Source: Taudactylus pleione
Taxonomy: Eukaryota > Chordata > Amphibia > Anura > Myobatrachidae
Assembly (NCBI GenBank): GCA_031769625.1
Contig: JAUIMM010000484.1
Span: 4,030,001 to 4,094,000, forward strand
DNA: 64,000 nucleotides
Direction of reading: 5' to 3'
Part shown: piece after piece, positions 11,413 to 22,510 of the stretch
Layout: the number at the start of each line of letters is the position of its first letter
Position numbering within the stretch: the stretch's first letter is position 1
Made by a program: the position numbers and the translations under genes
The notes under the pieces: generated by a model
Told to the model about the DNA's origin: nothing
Databases searched by the model: none
Seen by the model: the letters and a program-made list of their open reading frames with translations, nothing else

Positions 11413-13030
11413 TGTAGTCTATCTAACAATGAATAGATAGATTCACACAATTAAGAAGACTAATTTGGCTGCAATTGAGGTATTGACTACAGCTGTGGAA
11501 ATGTAATTAATAAAATATCAGGGTATGCTGGTACTTGTTGTTCCATTACAGAGTTATACATTTGTTGTGTAAGAAGTAAATTAGCTCGGCATTTGCCATA
11601 TTCTTTAGCTGACACCCACACTGTCCCTCTGTCCATCACCACTCTTATCTATCTTCAACATGCACAGCTACAGTATAAGCTGCTGCATCCCTATCGCAGT
11701 TGTCTTCTTTGGAACAATATATACACATCCACTCTGCCTTTGTATGTCTCCAACAATTCAATGGCCACACAGACCTTCCTTTATTCCCTTCCTTTTTTTA
11801 TGACAACTAACATTTATCATTGACATTTCTGTTTTGCTTATCTTGCCCGAGACATCTCCCTTCCTCTTCACAAAATACTTTCACCTCGGCTAGAACATCT
11901 GCAAGCTCTGTTTGTTGGTCCAAAGCATTACTGTTATCAGCATCAGCACTGTGCATCTGCAGGGAATCTGTTTGATAAGGGACTGTCAGCGTCGATAGTA
12001 TATCATTGTATCCCATTGCAATTAATTCAGTAAAGCTACAATTATGCTGTAATACTTTATGTGGTGCTTTAACTGGAATAATTGCATAGGGACAACTGTT
12101 GCAAAAGCAAATTATCCTTTGGTTTCCTTGTTTTCCGTTCTAGCTGTATTGAAATTAATCCTTTTTATTTAACTGTTAAGCAATTGTGTCACTTAATTCC
12201 GCTATGTGTGGTATTATAACGTTAACTACCTTTATAGCGGATACCTGGATATACAGTATATGGACTGAGCCTGAGTTGAACCGATGCTTGTTTCTGTAGT
12301 GTAACTGCAGTGAAGTGAATGAGCTACAGTAAGTGTAAGTTTATTTTTAGATCTGGAATCAAACTACTGATTGGGAACTGAACACATATAAGCCAGGACA
12401 TAAATACATCACATACCTCACAACTGTCCTGCCGTCCCAACCATGGACCATAGTGTCACATGGGGGAGGAGAGGTTGGAGGGAGGATGCGCAAGGCATCT
12501 AATTCAGTGTGCGGAGAAAGCCTGGTGGCAGCCCAGCAACTGCGGGAGTGCTTGGCATGCCCCCAGAGTGTTGAAAATGTGGGTGTGCAGCAAGGCCATG
12601 CCCCTCCCCAACAAGGTCAGGCCTCTTTTTTTGGCTCCTGCACTGAAGAACTGCACATGGTCCTGATTGGAAGGTTAGAAATGTTGCAAGGTATGCATCA
12701 TTTCATTTAGTATTGAAACGTCTCCAGGAAACGTGACATAAATCAACCTATGGGCTTCTCAAGTAATTAAATATTTATACATTTCTCACATATATCCTGC
12801 TGAACACATGCAAAATTACATCTTGTTTAGGATCCGAGTACTGTATTATATCTCTAATACGACACCTACATAATTATATGGATATACGTACATTGTTTAC
12901 TTTGACTAGATGTCTACAAATTTTCATCTTGACTGCTTGTGAGTCTTAGATTTGCTCAAAATGGTTGCACCAGAGGAATATAGGAGCCCACAGTCTGATA
13001 AATTTACATAGTGTCTACAAAAGGAACAAA

Positions 13031-13207
13031 GGTGAGATGTATCAAAACTAAAGAGTGGAGAAGTTGCCCATAGCAACCAATAAGCATCTAGTTAGCATTT
13101 ATTAAGTACATTCCATAAAATGATAGGTAGAAGTTGATTTGTTGCTATGGACTACTACTCCAATCATCTACTTCTCCACTCTTTAGAAGGTTTGATACAC
13201 TTCCCCC
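13031..13207. repeat. Inverted-end repeat with AAAGAGTG-type ends, copy 2
   Basis: Ends GATGTATCAAAACTAAAGAG and CTCTTTAGAAGGTTTGATAC are inverted. The interior CCATAGCAACCAATAAGC and TTTGTTGCTATGG are also inverted, so the whole unit folds as one hairpin. It is more compact than copy 1 at 11211. The DNA from 13208 to 13907 shows nothing recognised. Confidence 0.6.
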
Positions 13208-14882
13208 ATGGTCACAATTGTCAGTGACAAATATCATGTTCCATTATTCTCTTTAGTAGTGTTTAATAAAAAATATTTTTTATTTCTATTAATCAAAACA
13301 CTAAACATATAAAGCATGCCCCACAAAGAGTTTGCCTTTTTATGTATCTCTGCATCCTTTGCCTTGGATTGATTGAGCAATGAGAACGCAGCTATGCAGA
13401 ATTGTAGACAATTCAGATTGTCCCTTACACCCAAAGAGACAGAACTAGGGGAAAGGTCAGTGCGTGTTCACACAAATGCGGCCCATGCAGCACAGCACAT
13501 ACAGTAAATGAAAATATCCCTGTTAGGAAGCATAGCTTTCAGGACAGCTGCAAGATCACGTAGTATAGGACGGCTGCAAGTACATGAGTATGACTTGTAG
13601 TAAACCAGGCACATATGCTGGTGATGCAGAGGCAGGTTCATCTCAAAATGCATATTGCCTTGCATATGGGCGAAAATACTATTTTCTGTGCACATTTATT
13701 TTGAATACTGTACACCCATTTCACTTCCAACTCTGCATCAGCCCCATAATATGCATCAAATCCACCTAGTGGTGTGATCCCATCATTAATTTACAGTTTT
13801 GGTTCTGTGAATGTTTTCATGCTGTTCTGAATAGATGATGGAGTGTTATAGTATGTGGGTGGTTATATTATGATCATATGTCTTACTGGTAATGCACTAT
13901 TTAGATCACTTATAACTAGAGATGTGCACACACCCCTGTGTTTTTATTTTGGTTCTAACTCATCGTGTTTTGGTTTTGGATCTGGATTTTTTTTCTAGAT
14001 TGATAAAAACAGCAAAAATCATGTAATTTGGGCCTCAATTTTGACCACCTCACAGGTCACAATATTGTTCACCAATATAGGCCAAATCACCAATATAGGC
14101 CAAAGACTGCAGCGAGCTGGATGGCAAAACTAAGCAACAGAGCAGTGTCACATTTTCATTAATCAAGAAATAGATCAGAGTCCTGAGGGCAGTACAGGCA
14201 AATGGTGGTGGAGTATGTATGACTATGTAGTGGAAGAGAGGTAAATGATTTGATTGATATTGATTGATTGATTATTGCTTAATTAAAAAAATGTAATTTG
14301 AGATGTAGCATTGTTTTGCAGCAAATGAGAAAAGGCCATAAAAAATACAATTTATCTTGCCATGTTCATGTTACTGAATAATACTAAATATGCTTCATAA
14401 TTCTTTATTTTTTTGTGAGGCACCACATTATTTCTGGTTTAAATGTATTGCAAATTAGTAATGTATTAGAGCAATAACAAATACAATTGATTGTCTAGGG
14501 AAAATAGACCAATGCTCCCCCACAATACAACCCATAATGAAAAGTGGTACAAGATGTAATTGTCCATGTACCCTCCCACCCACCCTTATGTTTTATATTA
14601 AAAAGGACATGAACAGTTTAACAAACAAACACTTCAGCTACAGGGACTGCAATGTTTCTGGCTGAAGTGCTTGGTTTGTTTGGGCCCCCACTAAACAAGC
14701 TACCAATTGGCTTACGGTGGCTAACAGTGTTATTAATCATCTCTACACTGGGAAAATGTCATTATCATCCTCATCCTCCTTATCCTCATCAGTGTTCACA
14801 TCATTGTGGTGTTTAATCTGTTCACATCATTGTGGCGTTTAATCTCAAGAATAATCGCCAGAAATTATATTTTGTGAACTAT

Positions 14883-15394
14883 TGGCCTGATTCAGAGCTG
14901 CTCGCGAGTGCACAGCGCTCGCATGTGGCTCGATGCTTGGCTACTACGCATGCGCCGCATCCGGCATGTGCATGCGCGAGCCTCACCAAGCTACTGAACT
15001 TCAGTCGCTACGGGGCTCGCTACAAGATGGGGCGGCTGTCAATGATGAGTTAAAGCTCACCCTGTTTTGTAGGCAGGTAGGGGGGGTGGCTGCACAAACG
15101 CAGGCATTCCCTTAGGAATGCCTGGCATTTGTGTAGGACCTACTGACATCACTACTGATGTCAGTAGTGGACTTCCTGCTCTATTAGAGCAGGAAGTCCA
15201 CTCGGCCTTGCGTAAGCCTAGACCCAACCACAGGGTCATGTAGCAAGGCCGATGGTCGCGATAATCGCGACAGCCCCCAGGTCGCTCGCACAAGCTGTGG
15301 GAGGTCTCCCACAGCTTTGCGGCGGCATTAGAAAAAAAAATGCCCACAGACCCTGCGAGCTGCCTGCGGCAGTGAGCAGGTCTGAATCAGGGCC
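14883..15394. mobile_element. Harbinger-type MITE, second subfamily, 512 bp
   Basis: Ends TGGCCTGATTCAGAG and TCTGAATCAGGGCC are inverted with one or two changes, and TAT flanks both sides (14880-14882 and 15395-15397). The interior differs from the 598-bp subfamily: it has GAAGTCCACT inverted blocks near 15160-15200 and a CCCACAGCTTGTG-like block on the reverse strand. The element at 31517-32044 has the same plan in the opposite direction. Confidence 0.85.
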
Positions 15395-16239
15395 TATGTG
15401 TAATGAAGCAGCTGCATTTGCTGTCCTTTAATTTATCTGTGTGTTTCCAGAGGGGCTGATGGATACTCCACGGTTTACAACTGGAACACCCTTTGAAGCC
15501 AGCCACACCTGCTATTTGAGGAATGTTTGTATAACTATGTCTTGTCTCCTAAACAGACAGTTATGGGGTCCTTTGACCAGTTAAGGAATATGTGAAATTG
15601 TCTTGTGTTATTTGAAGAGCAGAATGTGTATAAGTCACATCATTTATTAACAGCTGGCACTGGGAGAGTTAATCAGAAAGGAGTGTAGCTCTTCCAAAAC
15701 AGCTTGTCACTCAATGGGGATCAGACGGAATTGCTGTGAGTGCACCAGGATATTCTTGTGGGTAAAATCTCCCACCCCATCAGCAGTGCTAAGAACTTTA
15801 TTGTATGTTGTCTTAGGAACTCTAAGATTTCTATTTTATTTTTAGAAAATATTTGCATTATAATCTGTTTGTCAGTTTATTAATATTTTTGTAACTAAGC
15901 CTTGAAAATATTTTTTGGATTAAACACATTTAATCTAGCATATTCTCTATGATTCCTATTGAACTTGTGAGCTTGTTAGGCCCATGCTACATATCTGTGT
16001 GTAATTGAATGTGATTTATTAGTAATCTATTTGGAGATTGCAGAACTCCAGAAAAATCTGCGTGGTGGCACAAGAATCGTGTATTTTGGTAAGTGACCGA
16101 GATGCACAGGCATCACGACCAGCTGATCCAGATTGTTATATCTGTGAGTCAGCTCGAGTTCGTGACAATCATCATCACACAATATTAGCTCATCCTCACT
16201 GGAATCCACCATTACAGAAGACTCTGTTGCAATTGGCGG

Positions 16240-19200
16240 CAAAAGTCTTCCTCATATAATTTGCAGTTAATTTTTATGAACATGAGATTTTCCACATTTT
16301 GAGGAAGTAGCCTCCTATGCCGATCACTCACAAGGTTCCCAGCTGTGCTAAACACTCTTCCTGTGTACACACTGGAGGGTCGGCAGCTTCAGTACACCAA
16401 AGCTGGTTTGTACAAGGAGTTCCAAATTGCCTTTTGTCCCTCCCAGTAATTAAAAGCACTGTGTGACATGCTAATTTGTACATTTTTATTCAAGTAATCC
16501 TCCACCATTATATTTATGCTTAGTGTAGCAGATTAAATCATGTAAGAGGTGTCAATAATTGTGGGCAATTAAGCCTGACCAGATGTCAAAATGGTGTTTC
16601 ACTTTGGTGCACTGAGTTGACTCATCTTCCACACCTCCAATGGATCTCTTGGAAAAGGTCAGTTTTTTCCTGGCAGCAGTATATCCAGGAGAAACTGAAG
16701 CAGGAGATGTTGTGTCATTTGAGCTGACAACTTCCTGACAAGGAGCTTTTTACATATCTTAAAACAGGGCTTGACAAATCCCGGAGTGCATGTGCTGAGT
16801 GTCACCTGCGGTGACTGCTGTGCTTCTGTCCATCCTGGCCTGCACTAAAGACTCCTCTCCATCCTGGCCTGCTCTGATCCCTGCTGTCTGTCGCAGTCTA
16901 CGCTGATCCTCCTGTACGTTCTGGCTGTCTACTGTCTCCTACCTCCGGCTGCATAGAGCTCTCCGGTAGTAGGGTCTATACCTGGCCAGGGATTACGGAG
17001 TGGCCCCTCTGATAGTGGTGTGACCACGAGGGGAGGGGGGTTTTGTTGTACTTTCCGGCACCATTCTTATATGTGAAATGTGGTCCGTTATTACTGGAGG
17101 GTGGGGGGGTGGAGCAGGGGAGCTGTGCAGAGCAGGGAGGGGGGTCTCCATTTTACTGTATCCATTCAACTGTGATCATTTTGTGGACTAGTAGAAGTGT
17201 GTATAACAGTTGCATAACACACACAGCTGTGCTCCTCACTCACTCCTGCAATTTTTTTGGGGGGACAGTGGTCTGGCTCCTACACTTTCATCCTCGCTAC
17301 TAGATTTTAGAAAATTTGACAAGCACTGTCTTAAGATCTGTGTCAGTTGGAAAGAAAGACATTACATATGACTTAAACCTAGGAAAGGTTGCAAAAATGT
17401 AGTGAGCCAATTGTAAGATCTTGAGAACCTTTTGGTCCTGGCAAAGTGATGAAGAAGTTGATCTACAAGTCCAGCATACTTAGAGCAGTCACTTCACTTC
17501 ATCTCCTCTTTTAGTTTCTCTAGCTATTTTTCCATAGTTTTAATAAGGGAATCACCTGGCTCAAGTCTGAACTCACTTTATTAGTTACTACAGTACTTCA
17601 AATGGTTTCAGTAGCCTGCATAAAACAGAGTATTCTCCAGTGTGCCAGACTAAGGTATAGTCACCCTCCTCTCCCTATGTTATGGCTTGTTGTGTAGGTT
17701 TGGATGGCTTGTTGCACTTCCTCCAATCGCTGAAGCATATAAAGTGTGGAATTACACCTGCTTACTACCTCTTGCTTTAGTTGTTGGCATGGCAAATTGA
17801 ACTGTTCTTGCAGCCACTGCAATCTTCTACATGCAGTTTCTGAATGGCGAAAATGTCCAGAAATTTTCCGGGCCACAGACAGTATCTTCTGCATGCCCTT
17901 TTCATTTAAAAAAAAATCTCAACCAACAAGTTTATTGTGTGGGCAAAACATGGGACATTTTCAAAATCACCCAGTTGTATTGCTCTCACAATGTTACATG
18001 CATTATAAGAAGAGAATTCGAGAGGGATAAGCCATTTTGCTATGACAGCCCTGAGTTTTCCTAACAGGTTGACACTGGTATGCCTCTTAGTGAAGCCAGA
18101 GATACAGAGAGTAGCCTGCCTGTGAATGAGCTGGCATTGTGTATTACATGCTGCTGCTGCTGTTGAAGGTGAAATATCCATCCATGGTCACAGTCATGGA
18201 ATGTGTAGTTTGACTAGTTCCGATTGCCCACATATCTGTGGACAGTAGGTACAATGGCATTTTCTGGGCCAAAAATTTGTTTATTTTGACTGTCCTGGTA
18301 CAGGTGAGGAATTGCTATTCTGGTAAAATGGAATCGAGAAGGAAATTTGTAGTAGGGTCACAGGACCTTGACAAATTTTCTAAAACCAGATGCACTGATG
18401 GCGCATATTGAATGCAGATTTAATGCTAGGATAGCTGTCATGGCTTCAGTGATCTGCTGTGCAACTGGTTGGCAGCTGTCATACTTGCTTCCTCTTGCAA
18501 AGGATAGTTTGCAAGAGGACAGTCAATTGTTGAAAGGAGTCAGATAGCTTTAGCAAATTAGATGCAGAAGGACTACCTCGTAGCATTAATGAGGAGATTG
18601 ATGATGAAGGTTTTGGTGGTGGAGATTGCATGTGCTGGAATCTATTCATGCTGCTACTAGCTGATACTGGACTGCTTGGTATTATTGTACAGGATATGTG
18701 AGATTTTCCTAAAAAATTTGCATGAACTAGCTGCAAATAACGTAACAGGGAGGAGGTTCATCGATGGTTAACATGCATACATTTACTTAATTTAGCTTAA
18801 CAAATGGTACAGATAACTTGACAAATGTTGTCAGGATTTTGGTAAAAATAATTTCACATGAAAGAGGTGGCTTTTTGATCTTATGTACAGGCATGACAAT
18901 GGCCTTCTTCTTATCATGGACAAGAACTTCTGCCACTGGTGGCTGACTTACTTTGACACAAACAATATCCACCTCATCAACATCCTCATTAGTGTCAGAT
19001 GCACAAATATTGCCATCATCCTGTTGCACTTCCACAGTAGCATCCTCAATTTCTAAGTCACCATCTTTACTTTTACTGCTGCTTATCCACACATTTGCAG
19101 AGGGTGTGCAAATGGTGGAAAGAGGATTCTCTAGGAGTACAGTGTCAGAAATGTCAGACTCACACATAACACTCATGGAAACACTTAGACTATCCACAGG

Positions 19201-19629
19201 AATTTGTGAATTTGGGAACACACAGTTTTCCTGTTTTAAAGGTGACACATGTAGACGTGTAGTGAGAATGTGTTGTATGTGAGGTTTCAGAAGATGGCTG
19301 ACTGTGTTTGGTCCCGGCTGCCACAATAGGCATTCTAGTACATGAAACAGCAGTAGCAGGACCACTACTCACAAAAGAAGTCATGGCGAAATCCTTTCCT
19401 TGCCATTGCATGTGGTGTATGGAACGTTGGCAATATTAAGTTTTTTTACAGCAAATATTCCCTTAATTATTAGAGATGTTTTAATTAACTTTGTGAAAAA
19501 TTGTTTAGATTTCAGATGCCCTTTCTTTGTTTCCCCTGGACCACTTTTAGTAGATGTTAAGGTACTATCATGGCTGGCAGCAGCCACAGTGCTGGGCTGC
19601 TGCTCCTTCTTTTCTATCGACTGATCCAT
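16240..19629 (-). pseudogene. hAT transposase pseudogene (BED finger to hATC)
   Basis: Translated fragments on the minus strand run in the normal family order. Near 19400-19629 is a degraded BED-finger region (FFTKLIKTS, then LNIANVPYTTC). From 18787 to 19365 lies an acidic linker. Around 18225-18540 the DNA matches the segment that encodes HFTRKAIPNLYR in the second relic. At 17906-18181 is ENVPCFAHTINLLV, at 17661-17894 ISGHFRHSETACRRLQWLQ and TLYMLQRLEE, and near 16300-16440 the C-terminal dimerisation motif RVFSTAGNLVS followed by LLPQNVENLMFI. Stops and frameshifts separate the blocks, and a 564-bp element splits the 3' part. The family is ZBED-like hAT; this copy cannot make an active enzyme. 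Confidence 0.85.
16765..17328. mobile_element. hAT-type MITE, 564 bp, inside the hAT transposase relic
   Basis: Left end CAGGGCTTGACAAATCC and right end AATTTGACAAGCACTG are inverted. Octamers TCTTAAAA (16757-16764) and TCTTAAGA (17329-17336) agree at 7 of 8 positions. The transposase relic continues on both sides, so this insertion is younger than its host element. The interior includes three CATCCTGGCCTGC-like phrases near 16830-16870. Confidence 0.75.
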
Positions 19630-19639
19630 ATTGACTCAC

Positions 19640-20790
19640 AGTGCTTCCAGTAATGGCACTCTAATTACATTATTTTTTAACAGAGTGCCTGAACATAACG
19701 CAGCGTCTCACAGCACTCCTAGTAATGGCACCCTAATGATGTTATTTTCTAATACAGTGTATGCACAGACAACAGTTTTATTTTACTATTGTTTAACACA
19801 TTTCCTCACAGTGCTCCTAGTAAGGGCACCCTAATGGAGTTATTTTTTAATACAGTGCCTGAACACATAACACAGTGCCTCACAGCACTCCTAGTAATGG
19901 CATCTTAATTATGTTATTTTTTAACACAGTGCCTCACAGAGCTCCTAGTAATGGCACCTAATAGTGGCAGGTGGGGAGTTTTTTATCACAGTGCCTGAAC
20001 ACACAACACTGTGTCACACAATGCTCCAAGTAATGGCACCTTAATGATGTTATTTTAATATAGTGCCTGAACACACAACACAGTGCCTCACAGCACTTCT
20101 AGTAATGGCACCCTAAATACATTATTTTTTAACACAGTGCCTGAACACACAACACAGTTCCACACAGCATACCAAGCATTGGCACCTTAATTATGTTATT
20201 TTGAACACAGTGCCTGAATGCACAACACAGTGCCTCACAGTGCTTCTAGTAATGGCACCCTAATGACATTAATATTTATCACATTGCCTGAATGCACAAC
20301 AGTTTTATTTTAATATTTTTTAAGTGTCTGAACACACAACACAGTGCCTCACAGCGCTCGTAATAATGGCACCCTAATAATGTTTTTTACAGTGCCTGAA
20401 CACACAACAGTTTTATTTTAATATTTTTAACACAGTGCCTGAACACACAACACAGTGAATCACAGCGCGCCTAGTAATGACACCTTAATGACAATATTTT
20501 TAAACAAAGTATCTGAACACACAACACAGTGCCTCACAGTGCTCCTAGTAATAGCAACTTAATGATGTTATTTTATAACACAATGCCTGAACACACAACA
20601 CAGTGCCTGAAGCCCTAAACTCACAGTGTTCCTATGGCATTTTTTTTTACACACAGGCACTTTAACACAGTACTCCTAATGGAGTTTTCTTTTTAATAAC
20701 ACACTGCCCCTTTAACACAGTGCTCTTAATTGTATTTTTTAATAACACAGTGCACATTTAACACAGTGCTTCAAATAACATTTTTAAGTG
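19640..20790. repeat. Irregular tandem array (CAGTGCCTGAACACACAACA family)
   Basis: Roughly a dozen to fifteen diverged copies of a 60-100 bp unit. Each has CAGTGCCTGAACACACAACA, a CACAGCGCTCCTAGTAATGGC block, CACCCTAATGATG and a TTATTTTTTAA run. The array sits just upstream (5') of the minus-strand transposase relic and inside the same element. It has no open frame. The second hAT relic also carries tandem arrays, though of a different unit. Confidence 0.85.
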
Positions 20791-21530
20791 CACAGTGCTG
20801 CAGCCCACAGTCCACATCCTCTCCCTTTTATCTCCTATGTGAAATGGCATCTGATCACAGGGAGAGACTTTTACATGGAATCCAAAAAACATGGGATCCA
20901 ACGCTGGGAAGATGATGCAATCCAAAACATGCGAGATTTTCCACCAAGAAGATGGTGTTCTTACTCGTTTTGGGATACGAAGTAAGTGAGAAGACCTGAG
21001 CCGGGGCTGTGTTCAACTCATAACCGCTAAGTTCAGGTGTGTTTGTCTTCCAGAAATCCAAACCTGCACTTATAATGTGTATTGTTTTCCCTCTCTGCAT
21101 GGAGAACAAAAGTATAGTGGTTCTAAAAATAGTGAGGATGAAGTCTGCATGATGAATGCACTCTCACTGCGCTAATGCATTTCTTCCAGTGCCCGATGAA
21201 CCAAATATAGAGCAGTCTCCGATCAAGGTCTTTCTGACATTTGGAAAAGGTATAATTAGTACAGACAATGGGCCTGTTTCAGCATGAATCGCAATTGAAA
21301 CCGTATACGCAGATCTATTTTAACAGTTGTGGTTTATCAACTATATTTGTGCAATATATATGTAGGATTAATTACTTTGTTTTATTGTTAAACTTTCATA
21401 TCAAGTCTATTTATTTATTCTCTTAATTTAATAATTTTAAAGTACTCTACTTCTACATGCCAATACACACCACAGTTGCATGCACCTGAAGAATCTGGGA
21501 AGGTTGACGATACTTCTATGAGAGGACATA

Positions 21531-21731
21531 GGACCTCATTCAGAGCCGGACGCTATTTGCGCTCGCTCGTTCAGAAAAAAGGGGTGGCTATTCAAATGAA
21601 CCGTTCGCTCTTTGCAGTCTGTTCATGCCTCTAGGTCTGAACGAGCGAACCAAACATGCGGTCGTTTTTTGGAAGACTACGCCCCCTGGCCACTCGCATC
21701 CTACGTCATGTCCGCTATTTATTAGATTAAT
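21531..21731. mobile_element. Harbinger MITE, left end only
   Basis: The sequence from GGACCTCATTCAGAGCC onward follows the 598-bp MITE at 634-1231 for about 200 bp, through GCCCCCTGGCC and TCCGCTATTTATTAGATTAATC. It then stops abruptly at the TAC-rich microsatellite. The right terminal repeat is missing from the window. The DNA from 21076 to 21530 shows nothing recognised. Confidence 0.8.
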
Positions 21732-21735
21732 CTCC

Positions 21736-22316
21736 TATTACTACTACTTCCATTGCTGCTACTACAATTACTGCTACTGCTAGTCCTACTACTATTACTG
21801 CTACAACTACTACTACTGCTACTACAACTACCTGCTCCTACTACTATTACTACTACAACTACTACTACTGCTACTACTACAACTACTGCTACTACTACTA
21901 CTACCATTACTACTACAAATACTACTACTGCTACTACTACCACTACTACTGCCACTACTACTGCTACTACTTCTACTACAGTTACTACTACTACTGCTAC
22001 TACTGTTACAACTACTACTACTGCTACTACTACTACGGCTACTACTACTGCTACTACTGTTACTACTACTACTGCTACTACTACTACTACAACTACTACT
22101 ACTACCATTACTACTACTACTGCTACTACCGTTACTACTACTACTGCTACTACTGTTACTACTACTACTGCTACTACTACTACTGCTACTACTACTACTA
22201 CAACTACTACTACTACCATTACTACTACTACTGCTACTACCGTTACTACTACTACTGCTACTACTACAACTACTGCTTCTACTACTACTACTACTGCTAC
22301 TACTACCACTACTGTG
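21736..22316. repeat. TAC/TGC trinucleotide microsatellite
   Basis: About 580 bp of ACT/TAC triplets with interspersed TGC, TTA and CCA triplets. Because the period is three, every frame is open and gives Thr-, Leu-, Val- or Ser-only polypeptides, which I do not treat as genes. A longer array of the same triplets lies at 44090-45045. The stretch 22317-22502 is unremarkable. Confidence 0.95.
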
Positions 22317-22510
22317 ACCTAGTTCTGTTACTCTAATAACAATCCATTTCAATTATGTCAATATATTTTCAACTTATTTAGAGTTTATATTTTAATTCTA
22401 ATTGTATTTCTTATAGTACTGCTAAGTGTTATTGATAGTAGAAAACATAATGTGGTTGTCCATGGATTCTGTATCTGGTAGGGGACATTGACCGTCATAA
22501 TGATTCCACC

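Larger units (their letters stand above)
13916..21067 (-). mobile_element. Decayed ~7.15-kb hAT transposon with transposase relic
   Basis: The left end CTAGAGATGTGCACAC is followed by a GTTTTGGTTTTGGATCTGG-like subterminal region. The octamer ACTTATAA occurs exactly at 13908-13915 and again at 21068-21075, as expected for hAT insertion. The right end, reading outward ...ATCCAAACCTGC, lacks the outermost ten or so bases that would mirror the left end. Inside are a transposase pseudogene on the minus strand, a long tandem array at the 5' side, a Harbinger MITE and a smaller hAT element. The reverse-oriented relative at 47780-51388 has the matching end GCGCACATCTCTA. Confidence 0.65.

Noticed and set aside
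21722..22352. Long open frames of nearly pure Val, Thr, Leu or Ser
   Set aside because: They arise because a trinucleotide microsatellite is open in every frame. No start context, no unique sequence and no similarity to proteins.
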